Shown: positions 1-13,715, numbered from the stretch's first letter. The stretch: 64,000 nucleotides of DNA from Lycocorax pyrrhopterus obiensis (GCA_014706295.1 JACSVZ010000004.1:92035881-92099880); one strand, 5' to 3'. Program-made: numbers and translations. Notes: generated by a model not told the origin, from the sequence alone.

Positions 1-1150
1 TGTTGTAGCAGAGCCAGCCCTTCAAGCCTTACACTGCTGCCATCACACACCATTGTCTGGGACACACAAAGCTGAATGCACTGGCAAAACAAGGTCATTC
101 TCTCTCAAACCAGACATGGTGTCTTGGGATAGCTCATGGGTGCTTTAAAATAATTGTCTGCCCAGGAATAACTAGTCTTTTGTGAACATTCCTGTCCTTC
201 AGAGGAGAGCAGGTAGAGGGAGAGGCCAAAGACAGTACTCTCCAGCAGCTGTACAGATCTCCACCAGAGTATGAAGTTACAGGTCTTTGAAATGCATTTG
301 AAAAATTAATGAACAGAACATTCATTATTGGACATATATTGTTAAGCAAAGGTTCCTGCTAGCTAAATGGTCAATTAGGTAACGTTGGAAAAATAGGGAA
401 TGCCTGTAATTCTATAATAGAGTCCCCACTTTAAAACCTTGTGGGACACATGTTCTAAAATCACACATGGCAACAGCTTCCAGGTCAGCTGCAGGGGCAA
501 GGGGCATTTGGAGGCAGATGGGGAGGTGCTGTGCCAGTTGGGCACAGGGCTAGGATGGGTTTCACAGTGTTTCACTCCAATGCCCCACCCATGAATAAGC
601 CCTCAATAGCAGTGCGCTTGCCACAGAGCAGAGGACCCTCTGGAGAACAATCTGGGAATGCCCTGCTCCAGCCATCAGGTGCCAAGGGAATTTCAACCCA
701 TCAGAACATGGGTAATGGGTATTCTCTGCCCAATTCCACAAGTGATAGGGCCTGGGCTTACTGTGGAGATCCAGCAGAGAGCCCACAGGGAGTGAAGGTG
801 AATGTCCAAGGGTTCATGGCAGAGGATGCCAGGAGCTGAGAAACCTGTGCTGACTCTACCAGCACCTCCCTGGGCTGACCTGTTGCCCTGCCACATGACA
901 GGGATGGGCTTTCTTCCCTCCTGAAGTGGGCACCTCCCCACTGTGAGACCTGGATGTTGAGTCCCTCATCAACATTAAAGATATCCGTGACTAAATGTAC
1001 TTTGGTACCTGGACCCATCTAATTCCTACAGTCAGTTTCATCTCAGACCACAACAGATGCCAATATCACAAGGTATGGGACAAGCACTGCCACAGTGATG
1101 CCAACGTGCTTGTTCTTGCCATGCCAGCAGTTTCCTTGCTGAGCAGGAAG
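1..1150. other. unassigned sequence with a GC-richer block (about 440-990)
   Basis: No gene or repeat family is recognised here. Positions about 440 to 990 are clearly richer in G and C than the surrounding AT-rich DNA. The block carries several overlapping short open frames of 66 to 102 codons on both strands, none resembling a known protein. Overlap of open frames on both strands is what GC-rich DNA with few stop codons gives by chance. The block could be an old retroelement fragment, a regulatory region or unique sequence. I cannot decide which. Confidence 0.4.
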
Positions 1151-1217
1151 CATCCCATCCCATCCCATCCCATCCCATCCCATCCCATCCCATCCTATCC
1201 CACCCCATCCCATTCCA
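1151..1217. repeat. (CATCC)n pentanucleotide microsatellite
   Basis: About 13 tandem units of CATCC. The first nine or so are perfect; towards the right end they degrade to CATCCTATCC, CACCC and CATTCC. The other strand reads (GGATG)n. Short frames crossing the array translate to repeated H-P-I-P-S or W-D-G-M units and are artefacts. Confidence 0.95.
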
Positions 1218-2954
1218 TTATCATGCCATTTCCCTTTTTTTGTCCTCCTTTCCAACACACTTGGACCTCCCTTTCCCACACCAGGCCACAAAATGCCCTC
1301 TGAGTAATTTTCCCATTGTTCCTAATTTTGCTACATCTGTGCCAAAATTTGATACTCTTTATATTATCAAAAAATAATCTTGTTTATATATATATATAAA
1401 GCACTACTTTTTTGGCTATCTAAGTAATATTAGCTGCACAGGTTTCTGTTACCCTGCAGGTCCCCAGTACTCCCCTTCAACTACTTGGGAAGTGCAACTG
1501 CTTCTCGTAGAACTTTCCTGTAACCACTTTTGAAATTCAGGTATCCTTCACAGCACTATTTGTCATTTCTGTCAGTTTCTTGCATGGTTATCTCTCATGT
1601 CTGGCAATTTGTCATGTCATTCCTCATTGTACTTTATGCCACATTCTGTTAGCTTAATCTTAGACCAGAGACTAATCAGTGGCTTAGGCACCTGCAGTAC
1701 CCTAACAGCACATTTCTCCTAGTTTTTGCATCAAAAAATAAACAGGAATTGAAATTACACTGGAAATTCAGAAAGACTCATGGTATAAAAAGATCTTGGG
1801 ATGATTTATGTCTAGAAATTATGTTTATCAAGGTATGGAATTATGTATATTTGAGTCACCGACCTTGAAAAGTAAAACCAAACAAATATTTTATTTGCTG
1901 CACTTGAGGGAGTGTACAAAACAGACATTTAAATGACAAATAGATACCTCAGTGCCTTTCTAGAAATTCATCTGTTTAGTTAAATGCATTCTCTCATAGC
2001 TCCTGAATCTTATATCTTAGGCAGATTTTCTGCATCTCTAAACTAAAACTGGCTTTCTTTGATATTTTAAAGCTGTTTTTAAGTATTCACTTCCATAATC
2101 AAATATAATTGTTGGCCTGCTGCCTTTTACAAAAGCATTTACCATGTATTGCTCCCTCACTTTCATTTTTCCAGTCTGGGCAGACTGACGGAGGTGAGTT
2201 GTTTGCTAGGAAAGGTTTTATACTGATGCCAGATAGTCTTTCATTTTAACATTACATTTCCTATATTTTTCCCTTATCAACAGCTTTTTCCACTCTGCCT
2301 GCCCTTGATTACTCTAAGCTTCTATCACTCATCTCTTTTACTGTATATTATTCTGTCTTACGTATAGTTGGATATATTTTATTCAAATTGATAAAAAATG
2401 GATATTTTTGAAATATTTTCTGGTTAGTTGGTTGCTGGTTAGTTTTTTCCAAGGTGTTGAGCTAAAATTCTTCACACTCCTTTGAAAACCAGTTTCCCTA
2501 CTAAAAAGAAACAGAATAAAGGGAATTTGTGCTGTGTTTTTGAAATACTTCCATACAATAAAGTGAGTGGGAAGGCAGTAAATGACATGGAGAGAAACTT
2601 GAAATTAAAGTAGAAACATGCTTTGACAAAGAAGTGCCCAGCCCCACCAGAGGAAATATGAGACTTTCAAAAATGTAATGTGAGGCTCGAATCGTTCTGC
2701 AGCCAGAGGACTATTTAATCATCAACATAGATATATAATTAAGTTGGGGACTTTGGCAAGTTACTACACTAATAAAATGAGTTTCAGTCACTCTAAAGTC
2801 ATGTGAGAGGCAATAATGTTGTGCAAACTCTCATCCTGTCCAATAGATATTATTTACTTATAAGTCAAAACTTGAGTAGCAGTCACATAAAGTTGAGGAC
2901 AACAGTACTTTGTTGCAGACTTTTATTTTTCATAGTTAAGGCTCTACCAGAAGC
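1218..2954. other. AT-rich sequence with no gene seen
   Basis: No coding, RNA or mobile-element signature is recognised. A short (TA)n run lies at 1385-1398. The rest is ordinary AT-rich, non-repetitive DNA. Confidence 0.6.
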
Positions 2955-3085
2955 AGTTTTAGTTTTGTTTTGGGGGGTTTTGTTGTTTTGTTTGGTTTTT
3001 TTTAACTCAAAATGTCTTTCTAGATTTCTTTGATATTGTTTAGTTGGTTCGTTGGTTGGTTGGTCAGTCAGGTTGGGGTTTTTTT
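2955..3085. repeat. T/G-rich low-complexity DNA with a (GGTT)n run
   Basis: The stretch is almost only T and G, with homopolymer runs of T and G and a GGTT-type run near 3041-3064. It sits a few hundred bases upstream of a CR1 copy and shows no homology to that element. Confidence 0.8.
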
Positions 3086-3329
3086 ATTTCACATATGTTT
3101 TTACTGAGCTTACATATGTACTTAATCAGCAGAACTAGACAGCAATGAAGAAAGCAGAAAGACCTTTCTCAGTTTTACAAAGTCCTGCAGAGGCTGGTCT
3201 GGCTGTGGTCTTGAAAGATCTTAAGAGACTTTGTCTTCAATTTTATTCCACTTTTTATAGAAGTAAAATACAAAGTTTCTTGCTTGCCTCAGAGTAGCAC
3301 ATGGGTCATACTCAGAGGTGGCTAACCAC

Positions 3330-4262
3330 TGGAATTGCTCAGGGGTCCATCCTGGACTTGTCCTATGTAATGTCGTCAGTGACCTAGCGATGGAGCGGGC
3401 AGTGGGCACTGGAGCGCACTCTGATCAGACTGGCAGAGGACACAGTCTGGGGAGCACAGATGATACTCTTGAGGGCAGGGCTGCCACACAGACAGCCCTG
3501 GAAAGGCTGGAAGAATGGGACAACGGAGATGGAAATTCAGCAGCGAAAAATGCCAAGTGCTGAGGCGGGGAAAGAAGAGCTGCTGGCCACAATACCGATC
3601 GCGGTATAGTGCCTGTCTGCCTGGGGAACAGCTCTGCCGAGGAGGGCCTGCGGTCCTGCTGGGCAGATACTTAGCTGAGCTAGCAGGGAGCCCCGGCAGC
3701 AGGGATGGCCAACAGTATTCTGGGCTGTGATAACAGAAGCATGGTCACTGTTTTCAGACTATGTCGATAATACCACATCCAATTTAAGTCCCATAGTACA
3801 GGACAAATATTGCTAAAAAAGAGAAAATTCAGTACAGAACCACTGGGATGATCAGATATTGCAGTACTTGCCCTGTGAGAAGAAGCTGAGGGGCTTGGAC
3901 ATATTCAGCCTGGAGAAGAGACAGCTCTGGGAAGAGCAAACAGCAGCCCCGCAGCACCTACAAGAATATTAGGAAGATGGAGTCAGACCCTTTGGTGCAT
4001 GGCAGTGAGCACAAATTATCACAGGAGAGTTTCTGCAGGACATAAGGAGAAACATTTTGTCCATGATGACAGCCCGGCAGTGGATCAAGTTACTCAGAGC
4101 AATTGTGTAGTCCCCATCCCAGGAGGTTTTCAAAATATGACTGGATTATGTTTTGAGCAACCTAGTCTGATTTCATAGTTAATCCTGTTTTGAGCAGAAA
4201 GCTGGACTAGAGATCTCCTGAGGTCATTTTCACCCTGAATTATCCTACAATTCTGTGATGTT
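3330..4262 (+). mobile_element. CR1 LINE fragment, 3' half with tail
   Basis: This is a decayed, 5'-truncated CR1 retroposon in sense orientation. It begins in the reverse-transcriptase domain: the translation near 3340 gives a relic of the Q-G-S-V-L-G motif. At 3433-3441 the catalytic F-A-D-D box reads A-E-D. Near 3500 the L-E-R-L-E-E-W segment that follows that box is clear. The 3' part (about 3840-4260) contains the characteristic leucine- and arginine-rich end segment and the untranslated tail. It closes with ATTCTGTGATG, matching the 8-bp ATTCTRTG unit that ends CR1 elements. Several stops and frameshifts make it non-functional. The retained 3' end and lost 5' end are the usual result of incomplete target-primed reverse transcription. 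The exact left boundary is uncertain by tens of bases. Confidence 0.9.
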
Positions 4263-4889
4263 CTTGTGAATAAAACAAAATCTTTTAAAACTGTCCAAAG
4301 CAAAAATGAAAATGGCACATGCATAGTCAAAGTGCAGTTATGTGTTAATCATATGCACCTCTTGGAGAATATTTTGTTTTACTTGTTCAGACAGTATTCT
4401 TGGCTGTCATCCTGTGTGGCTACATTAGAAATATCTTAAAATCCCATTTAATTTGCCATTTAAATGTGGGAAAAATACATGTAACCATCTTGGTACTTGT
4501 GCTTTCCTCTGCTGCCTTCCAGTGCTGAATTCACTGCTTATAAAAATTTTGGCTTAGTGTAGCTCAGAGGCCACCCACGTAACCAGAGAGTGCTGTGAGC
4601 CTCATTGTGCCAGTCGTGATGGTTAAATCAGGCATGAAAGGTATCAGCCTGAACTTCTGGAACAAGAAATGTTAAGTGAGACCCATTTATCTTTCTGGTT
4701 ACTTTGCTCATTTCAATGAGCTTGATAAGCTTTTAATAGTGTCAGCATTAGACAAGAAAAAAGATTTGTAAGTGGAAGTTACCTCTACTTACAGAGGTAA
4801 ACAAATCAACAGATGCATTCAGAAAAAAAAAATAGAAAAGCTTTTAGGCATATCTCCTTGAGTATTAACACTTCTTTTTATGTGGTTGC
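4263..4889. other. spacer between two CR1 copies, nothing recognised
   Basis: Non-repetitive AT-rich DNA separates a plus-strand CR1 copy from a minus-strand one. The A9 run at 4828-4836 is not clearly a retroposon tail. No gene signal is visible. Confidence 0.55.
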
Positions 4890-5375
4890 TTTCTGGGCTC
4901 CAAGTATTTGTTGCTGGGTCATGTCCAGCTTTTCATCCACCAGAACCCTCAAGTCCTTCTCCACAGGGCTGCTCTCAATGAGTTCTTCTCCCAGTTTGCC
5001 CCAACCTAGGTGCAGCAGCTTGCACCTGGACTTGTTGAACCTCATGAGGTTCTTGTGGGCCCACTTTTCAAACATATCCAGGTCCCCCTGGATGGTATCT
5101 CCTGTGAGCATGACTCAGCTTGGTGTCATTGGCAAACTTGCTGAGGGTGCACTTGATCTCACTGTTCATGTCATTGATGAAGATAATAAACGTCTAGGGA
5201 GCACATAAAGATCCCAGGAGAGAGCCCTGAGACACACCCCTCATCACCAGCCTCCATGTGGATACAGAACCATTAATCACAACTCTCCGGCTCTGTCAAT
5301 CCAGACAATTCCTTGTCCGCTGAGTAGTCCACCATTCTTATCCATATCTCTCCAATTTAGAGATTTCTTTTTGCA
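4890..5375 (-). mobile_element. CR1 LINE fragment, reverse-transcriptase region, no 3' tail
   Basis: Read on the minus strand, this is CR1 ORF2. From high to low coordinates it shows a decayed V-S-Q-G motif near 5225, an I-F-I-N-D-M relic, and S-K-F-A-N-D-T-K-L at about 5120-5145. These are followed by [11 protein letters not shown], then C-K-L-L-H-L-G, then [15 protein letters not shown]. The order matches an intact CR1 reverse transcriptase. The catalytic first aspartate is Asn (codons at 5125-5136). Frameshifts and stops upstream make it a relic. The expected C-terminal segment and ATTCTRTG tail are absent at the low-coordinate end, so the 3' portion was lost after insertion or is too diverged to see. 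Confidence 0.9.
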
Positions 5376-8300
5376 AGTTATGAGGTCTTGAATGATGCCT
5401 GTTTCATTTTTACCATCTGTAAAACCCTATTTATTAAAAAAAATAAAACATTAGTTATTATGTTTCAGTTAGGACTTTTGTCTGTCAATATAGTAAAAAC
5501 ATCTCAAGAAAATTAAAGACGAACTTTTTCATGATGCTATTGCTTATGCCAGAGGGAGAACATTTAACCAATAGAAACTTAATGGTGTATTTTTCAAGCA
5601 ATTCAAATATAACTTCTTTTTCCCTTCCCCCACATCAATCAAATATTTGTAACCAGACACATTTACATGTCTGTCCCTTCTTAATAGAATAAATATAAAC
5701 TCACATGGTAGCATCTTTTATTACGTTTTTTTCACCCTCCCCTGATTTTGAATATCTAGAGTATAACATAACTTTCTCAAACAATCAAATAGAAATTACC
5801 TTTTTAAGTACCAAGTGCTACATATTTTACCAGGGAAAAAAGATAAGTTTTTTTCAAGGCTAGTAAGACAAAAACATTTTTGAAATATTTAGTCTTAGAG
5901 GTATATGAAGGAAAATATCAGTAGATAGGAAATGCAATGGTTATGAAGCTAGAGGCTGAACTGAACAGTGAAAGTTCCCTCAGAAAATATAAAGAGGCTT
6001 TTAAAATTTCTGTATGTAAATAGATTTCCTATCACATTCCTCAACATTAAAAAAAAAAAGTGTTATTTAGCACAAATTAAGTAGACCTATACAGAAAAGC
6101 TATTTTCTGTCCACAGAGGAGTAAAGCAAGAAAAGCAAATTGTATAAAACCCTCCAGGATAACCTGCTTTATACTTGTTTTCCGAAGGTCATCTGTGTGA
6201 GAAAAATCAGACTTTTTCAGTGTCTGTTGAATCATTTTTCTGAGAATGAAAATCTGCCTCATAATGTAAGTGACACCGTCTTTTTTTGTTGTTTTTTTAA
6301 GCAGCTTGGCCAGTCAGAAATCAAATAGTATTACAAATTAGATTGCATATAAATTGCATTATTATGATCAGACAGTAATAGCTGTTAATGTAAACCAACC
6401 AGAAGGGTTTTGACCCTCTTGCACTAAGCCTGAAATACTCCGTAAATCCTTGCCCTATCCCTGGGACTCTCTTTATTCCTTTTCAATTTTCTAATGACAG
6501 TGTAAGAATAAAAACTAGCATATTACTAAGGTTCACTTATTCCTTCACTTTTACTTATTTAAATATATATTTTTCAGCTCAGTAGTAAAGTAGATGTGAA
6601 AAGATGTGTGTCCATATTTTAAGGCATGTCAATTCAAGTGTTCATCTAATGCAAGAAGTATTTGACAACAAAGGTAAGCATGGCTGGTAAACACCTTCAG
6701 TTTCAGAGTCTTTCCAGGCATAATGCAACCAAAACACGTTCAACTAAAATTTCAGGTGAAAAATAAAGTCACCAGTAGCAGTTTTTCAAAGATCACATAA
6801 GCCAGTAAATGAAGGAAAGGTCAAGAAAATCAATACTGAAGGCAAAATGTTTAGCTGATGCTGCCTCTTTATCTTAAAAATTTCTTACCTTGATCACATG
6901 TTGGCATGTTGACACTCTTTTGCTTTACTAAGTTCATTTAGGTTTCCATCTGTCTTCGGTGATGACTAGAACAGTTATACTCAAGAAACCTCATCTCTTT
7001 CTCATCATTGAATCTGTGCTCCTAAATTGTAAAGCACAAGACCTAAGATGTTCGCTATTGAGTTCTTGGGTTCAAATCTGTTATTGGATCCAAATCTGTT
7101 CTTGGGTCCAAACAACCTCTGGAAAAACTGCATAAACTTCCATATTTGCAGTTAAGATTGCTGGTGTACTTCAGGCAGCACCTTCCAGATGAAATTTTTA
7201 CAACAAAATACTGCCTAAAGAATCGGCAAATGATAAGCAGAACATTAATAGGTGAGATCTGTCCATAATGAAGTTTTTTTTCCTCTTGAGAAGAAAAAAT
7301 GTGCAGCTTTGAACTGAGAATAATTAATAAGTTCTTTGGCGTCAGTTTCTTCTGAATCCTCTCCTGAATTTTGACTAGTTTTCTAAAGCGGCAGAGACCA
7401 CACCAAACTACATACAACTCTGCTGGAGTCCATGGCAGAACTCACACTATCTTCTACAGATTCTGGCAGCCCTATTCTTACTCATTTACATGGCACGGCC
7501 ATTAGTTCTCCCACTGATGTTACCAGAGTCTGATTTTGGCCCTTTGACTCGACTCTCTGAGGATGTGTGTAAGAAATAGTTACTTTCTTTCTAATTAACT
7601 AAAAATAAGAAATGAAATAATGGTCCTGGTCTAGCATTTTTAATGTTATTGTGCTATGTCAAAAGTATGTCGGTCTCCATTCACCAAGTGAAGGAGAGGC
7701 ATTGAGGATGTGCCATCACTGGGAAGCGTAACCATCTTTTCTACAATCACCTTTGCCAAGTTGAATTCTACCACACTGCTGGCAGAGTAATAAGAGGAGA
7801 TTCTGAGCAAAAGGCAGAATGCCCGAAAGCAAGAGTATGTCATATGAGCAAGGATTATTTGGTCTCAGAGGAAATCACATTAGCAACTGCCAGGATAGAT
7901 ACACTATTCTGAGTTAAATGAGCTGGGGTACTGGAAAGCTCTGCTTTAATTCGAGAAATACACGAGTGACTGGCCAGATCTTCTCCACTGGCACGTCTGT
8001 CTCTTATCTCATTTTGTTGTGACAAATTGGAGAAAACCATTGGCAGGGACAACTGTTGAGTCATCCAGCTTTTTAAATTGAGTCTGACTTCATCTATGTT
8101 CAAGTGGTTTAACCTTAAATTGTTTTCTAACTAGACAGGTATAAAACATACATTTAGACACTTTCATTCCATATCAAGTGTAACACAGTCTGATTAATTT
8201 AAAAAACATTCTGAAATGTTCTGAGATAAATTGAAGAAGCCTTCTTTTTTTTTTTTTAATATAAAGTGCATATATCTACTTTTTCCAGGCACAGGCTTAC

Positions 8301-11300
8301 TGCAGGACTGAAAGACTATGAAGAGGTTGAATTAGGGTGACTTAGTCTCTATATTACCACTGCTGGTAACTGATAGTGACACAATAAAACCACTCACAAT
8401 GCTGTGCAGTTTGGGCATTAGCGTGAAGGCGACATTCAGTTCTGCACAGGATTTCTGTTAAACGCATTTTCAGCCTGTGTTCCAAATGGAGAGATCTGAG
8501 AAGGCACAGTATTCCTGCCCCCCACATCTGCTATTCCCCACATACTTTGAAAAGATCGGCATTCATGTCTTAACTTCTTCAGACGTGAATTCTCTACTCA
8601 GAATCCCTCCCTGCAGGAACATGGCAGTTTCAGTCTCTTTCCTCTTTAGAGTGAATGGCCTCCACAAAACAATTCCCAGTTTGTTCTGAATTCAGCAGGA
8701 GTTGTAAGAGCTCAGGAAGGCAGTAATACTGTTCCAATCTCAGCAGGAGTCTTGGAGTCTCATAGAGTCAAATCGAGTCTTCAAAATGCAGCCCTTCCCG
8801 GTTTCAGCTCCTGCTGAGCGCTGTGAAAGCCCACCTTTTGCTGAACTGGAAGCCATTACCCTATCTTTTTGTTACCTCAAGCTTGGCTCAGAGGTGTTCC
8901 AGTAGTTACCTTCATTTCAGCCACAGCACATTTCTTCTGGATAGACTTCTCCAGATAGAAATAGGAGCAAGACTTGCAAAATACTGCATGCATTGGTCTT
9001 TGCCCTCGTTTTTAAAAATGTAATTCTAAATTACACAGCTCTAAAGCCAGTAACTGACCCAAGTCTGAACCATATTATAATCACATCTAAAATGGAGAGA
9101 AAAAAGATTAAAAAACCCAAATCAAACCCAGAATTTTCTTTAAAATGCGTCTGTCATTCACAGCAGAATAAGTCTTTTGGTGTTCATACACTCCAGTTAT
9201 AGCTTGAAGGAAATAGCTGCAGGTGTTTTGGTGGTGGATCTAATATAATATTCTAATCTTAACAAAAAAATCAATTTTTGAGAAAAGACCAAGTATCTCT
9301 TTGGAGAGAGGGAAATGGGTTTTCAAACTTAATTTTTTTCTTACGCTAGCACTGTTGAGAGAAATTGTGCGGCACCACAGCAGCAGTTACTCACAGCCCT
9401 TTGTTAGCATGTGTCTAGCCTCACAAGGAAATGTTCATCTACATGTCTTTTAATGTCATTTTGAAGTAACAAATAACAAGATGGATTCTCTTGTTCTAAA
9501 AGGCTCAGTGCTACTTTAAATTGGTGTGATAGAATCTTGATCTTCTTGTGAGCTGCATGCAAATTCGTAAGAAAATTCACTTATATGAATAATCCATCTC
9601 CTGCTGATGTCACTTTGACAGGATTAGTAAATAATATTTCACCAAAGTGTATCATATGTAAAGTTAAACGAGATCAGAGACATTGAAATGCTAAGTGTGA
9701 TTTGTAAATCAAAACCAGATGGTATGGTGCAAATGTTTTTTCCATCCTAAAACTCTATCATATCTTCTATAATCCATCTGGCATAAGAACAAGTGTTTCA
9801 CAGTCAAATTTGATTCCATACATTTTAGATCAGACCAATCTCCAAGTGTTTCATATGAACCTGTTTCACTGTCTCCAGAGGTCTGTGGAATTTTACATCC
9901 ACAGGCAACGTATAGTGAAACACTGGAGAAGATGGTCTATGCCATTCTTAAAGACCTCTGTAATCTCCAGAAACGCATCTATCAGAAATAGTATCATTGA
10001 TACGGTACTGAGACAGAATTAAGACCTAGATCAAGCATTAGATAACCTTCTGAGAGCCCTTCAGTTCTCCAGTTTTCTCCTTACACCTAAGGCAACTTCT
10101 TACACCTACACTGACTGATGTAACAGGGCCTCCATACGTGGTTTATAACAGCTGTGCAAGATATCCTCTGCCAAGTAAAAACAAGTCTTATTTATTGCGT
10201 GTGAGAGACAGGGACATGCAACCATGCTGTATAGTGACAGAACTTTAATAAACTCAAGGTCATTGCTGAATTTTTTTCTGCACCTTAGAAACCTCTCTCC
10301 CAAGATTTTTCCTTCTCCGAGAGCTTCTGTACTTTCCTTTCTTCATTCAACAGAAGCTTATGTTTCCTAAGATCCAGTACCTGGATGCTAGAAAACCCCT
10401 CTTGCTTTTACTGGTTAACAGTTGGTTTTTTCAAGTCCTTCATCTTTGCCCAATCCATTAAAGTAGTTGCTCGGTGTGATTGTAGAGTACATAACAAATT
10501 GTATATCAGGAAGTTGTAAACGGGAACATTTTTCTTGCAAGATCATATTAACATCAAAAAAAGGAAAACGTGCTTCTCAGTAGCTACCTACACAATATTT
10601 CCAGATTGCATCAGTAAGAATATCCCCTTCCAAGAACAGAAGGAATTTTTGTTTTATGCCCCTATTACATGTCTTCTGCCACCAACATCTAGGAAAATAT
10701 TAAAAATTTACACACAAGTTCTTATACGAAAGAGAGCATAATAGACCTATGTAAAAGGTAACACTAAACTGGGCTGACTGATTTCACAGTAAAATGACTT
10801 ACTGCTACCCAAAACTTTTCTTTTAGAACTTAATAAATTTAACAAAAATTCTAGTAAATTCAAAGAACATTGTTGGTAAGACACAATTGTTTTGATATAA
10901 GCTCCTCTTATTACAAAATATTGAGGAGAACAGCCATTGCTCTATGATAAAAACTCTATTCTTCCATTAATACACAGAGGATTAACATATATGGTTCAAG
11001 TAGAATTTGGATCTGGATAGATCACTGTGCATCTATAGGAAATTGTTTCTTATAGCCTTTACCCTGTAAATAGCTCAGCAGAGATTTATTTCAAGTATGT
11101 AAAAAGTTTCACAGAACATGGTGGAAGATCATGAACTAAATGACTAACAAAGATAAACTCATGTTAGGTTATGAGAAACTTAAATAAATTTTTAAACACC
11201 TTTTAATTTAAATATGTTTTGTCAAGCAAATTTAGGAGGAACACATACATTTATGTCATTTATTGTTTATTTAATATAAAATAAAAAGAATCAAAGTTTG

Positions 11301-13389
11301 GGATTAACATACACTTAGAGATATTTTCAGCTTAGAGTGTTTTCATAAAAATAACACGCTATCAGTTAGATTACTTAATATTGAAGTATTTCAAGTAGTT
11401 ATATCAATAAAAAATCATTCTCACTGCTGAACTTTATTCTTGTGGTAAGGTAATCCTATTTCATACCTTAAACAGCAATGAAAAAGCTGTATTTTAAAAA
11501 TGTTTGTTTACATTAATGTTTATGGTGTGTCTTAAGCACCATATAAAAAAAAAGAAAATCAATTTGTATCTCACTGTGACTGTAACATCACTACTACCGG
11601 AGAATCAATAAAATGTTTCTGGTTTTTGTAAAAGAACTGCAGACTAGCACAAAGCTACTTCAAAGGTTAAATTCAATGTATTGCTTACTGAATTGATATA
11701 CTTAGAGAAATCTTACTTATTCTATCTTAATACCTAAAGTACAAATTCATGAAATTTAGTGCCCACTATTAGCACTTCATAAGACCATGATCTCTTTCCA
11801 GAACATTTACATCTACCTCACCAATGTAAAATCCACTTACCAACAAAAATTTACAAGAACTGATGATTGTTGAGTACAATTTCTGGGCTGCAGAGATAAT
11901 AGAAATAAAAAAAAAGTAAGGGAGGTGTCCCAAGAACAGTAAAAACCTATGGAAGTCCACAAACCTCTTTTGAGAGACATTACAAGTATAGATTAAAAAA
12001 TAATTTACATATGTTAGCAAGGTAGGGGGAAACATTGTATTATAACACCACAGAGCTGCACACTAATGTTCTGCAAATTCAAAATCAGTGAAATTACTTT
12101 GTAAATACCTGTGTGCAACTGGAAATAAGACCATGCAACAATGAGTTTACCACAATCTGTTGATCAAAGAGAGTGAAGACACAAAAAAACCATTTTGCCT
12201 TGATTCATGAATTTCTGTGAAAATCCGACTCTACCAAGCCCTGCTGGTTTGTGTTCTTACTCCATCATCATAAGTGGCTTTGAAAAGCTACTCCTTATCC
12301 TACTGTTCCTGCCTGGATCGTCCCTGCCTGGTGTAGCCCCAGCATCATGCTAATGCTACCTGCCCATTTGGACCCAAATGCTGTTCAAGGACTATCACGA
12401 CTTCTAAAGAAACTATTTGCCAGAACAAAAGTTAAAGAATGTTGCCAATCATTTTTATATTTTCCTTAGAGCAGAGCAGATTTTCAGGAAAAAGTTGCCA
12501 AGTGAAGGAACTGAAAAATTGTGTGCCAGCATCTAGGGTGATGCTGAAGGTGAGAGAGAGATGTCGATTCAAGTGACTTTACCTAGTGTCAGAGGAGGTC
12601 AGGGTTTTATGACCTTTATCTACCATCAGCGACTCCATACACTGGTTGATACAAAATCCTCTCTGATTTCACTTCCATCAGGATTTAAAAGCTACATCAA
12701 ATGAGACATTCAGTTTTGTATTCTTTCCCCCACATTGAACGAACTTCTTCCACCTTCCAAAGAAAAAACCCGAAAACCCAACAAAACGAACCAGCAGCAA
12801 AATCCATTATTTTATCCTAATGAAAAGGAACAATAAAAAATATATTATCACCTCTGAATGAGGGGTTACTAGTCCCATGGAGGAGATGTAGTAGCTTTCT
12901 AGATGTAGTAGTTTGTAGAAACCAAATATTTGGGTAGGAATTATGGTCCCAATCAGAAAAAAAATTATTGCCAGCATTAAATGTAAATCAATGAAATAGC
13001 AAAGCAGGAGTCATGCTGCAGTGATGCATACCAGAGTCAAAATGCTCCCCAGGCTAGTCCTGCCTCTGGATAGTACATGCACAATCCCATCCTCACAGCT
13101 GTACTTAATTCTAGCCAACACTGGTTTACAACTCGTCCTACTTCACATTCAAGTATCTGTTCCACACTTATTATGACCTGCACACAGAAATATTTTTGCT
13201 TAACTTAATGTGGAAAACTGAACTCATTACAAAATAAGAAAAGGCCAGTAAGATGCATATAATGTCCCTTGAAAATGTGTTGTTATAGAGATCATTTACA
13301 CCACCATGTTTGCTACTAAAATATGTCCCCAGATGCCACATCCAGATGGTTTTTAAACACATCCAGGTGTCACAAGTAGGTGTTTGAAG
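5376..13389. other. 8 kb of AT-rich unique sequence, nothing assigned
   Basis: No mobile element or gene is recognised. Minor contents are a three-unit 18-bp tandem repeat (7062-7115), a T run at 8244-8257, and an A/C-rich patch near 12760-12800. Open frames here are 61 to 120 codons, lack family resemblance and are AT-driven. A potential splice-acceptor and donor pair at 6116 and 6267 encloses an interval with an in-frame stop and is not supported as an exon. Confidence 0.55.
7062..7115. repeat. 18-bp tandem repeat, three imperfect units
   Basis: The units are 7062-7079, 7080-7097 and 7098-7115, each of the form GTTCTTGGGTYCAAAYCT with one to four differences. The minus-strand translation gives a short L-D-P-x-T-D repeat inside a 120-codon chance frame. 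No function is suggested. Confidence 0.8.
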
Positions 13390-13715
13390 GTCGCTTAAAT
13401 AATCACCAGCAAAGTTATCAGTAGAAACAGGTTTAATAGTAGTGATTCCACTGCTTTTCTGGGCAGCCTATTCCAATGCCTGACCACTCTTTCAGTAAAG
13501 AAATTTTTCCTAATAACCATCTACACCTCCCTTGACGCACCTTGAGACCATTTCCTCTCATCCCGTCATTTCTTACCAGGGAGAAAAAAACCCACCCCAT
13601 CTGACTACAGCCTTCTTGCAGGCAGATGTAGAGAGCAATAAGGCTCCCCCTCAGCCTCCTGTTCTCCAGGCTAAACAATCCCAGGTGCCCCAGCTGCCCC
13701 CAGTAATATGTACAT
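13390..13715 (-). mobile_element. CR1 LINE 3' end fragment
   Basis: On the minus strand the sequence encodes the C-terminal end of CR1 ORF2. It includes L-G-L-F-S-L-E-N-R-R-L-R-G near 13680-13640, then L-Q-E-G-C-S-Q, then a region equivalent to the final F-F-T-x-R-V-x-x-H-W segment in broken frame (about 13500-13440). A 95-codon open frame survives across part of it but carries substitutions and lacks any start of its own. The left boundary, corresponding to the untranslated tail, is diverged and approximate. The element is truncated at its 5' end, as usual for CR1. Confidence 0.9.

Noticed and set aside
4813..5208. 131-codon plus-strand frame
   Set aside because: It is the antisense of a CR1 reverse-transcriptase fragment read on the minus strand.
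6117..6266. Possible 150-base exon between a good acceptor (6116) and a GTAAGT donor (6267)
   Set aside because: The frame that stays open over most of it has a TAA at 6122-6124, no neighbouring exon is visible, and single acceptor-donor pairs are common by chance.
9862..9930. Imperfect hairpin resembling a small RNA precursor
   Set aside because: The stem is broken by several bulges and has only short perfect parts (for example CTGTGG with CCACAG); no evidence for a microRNA.
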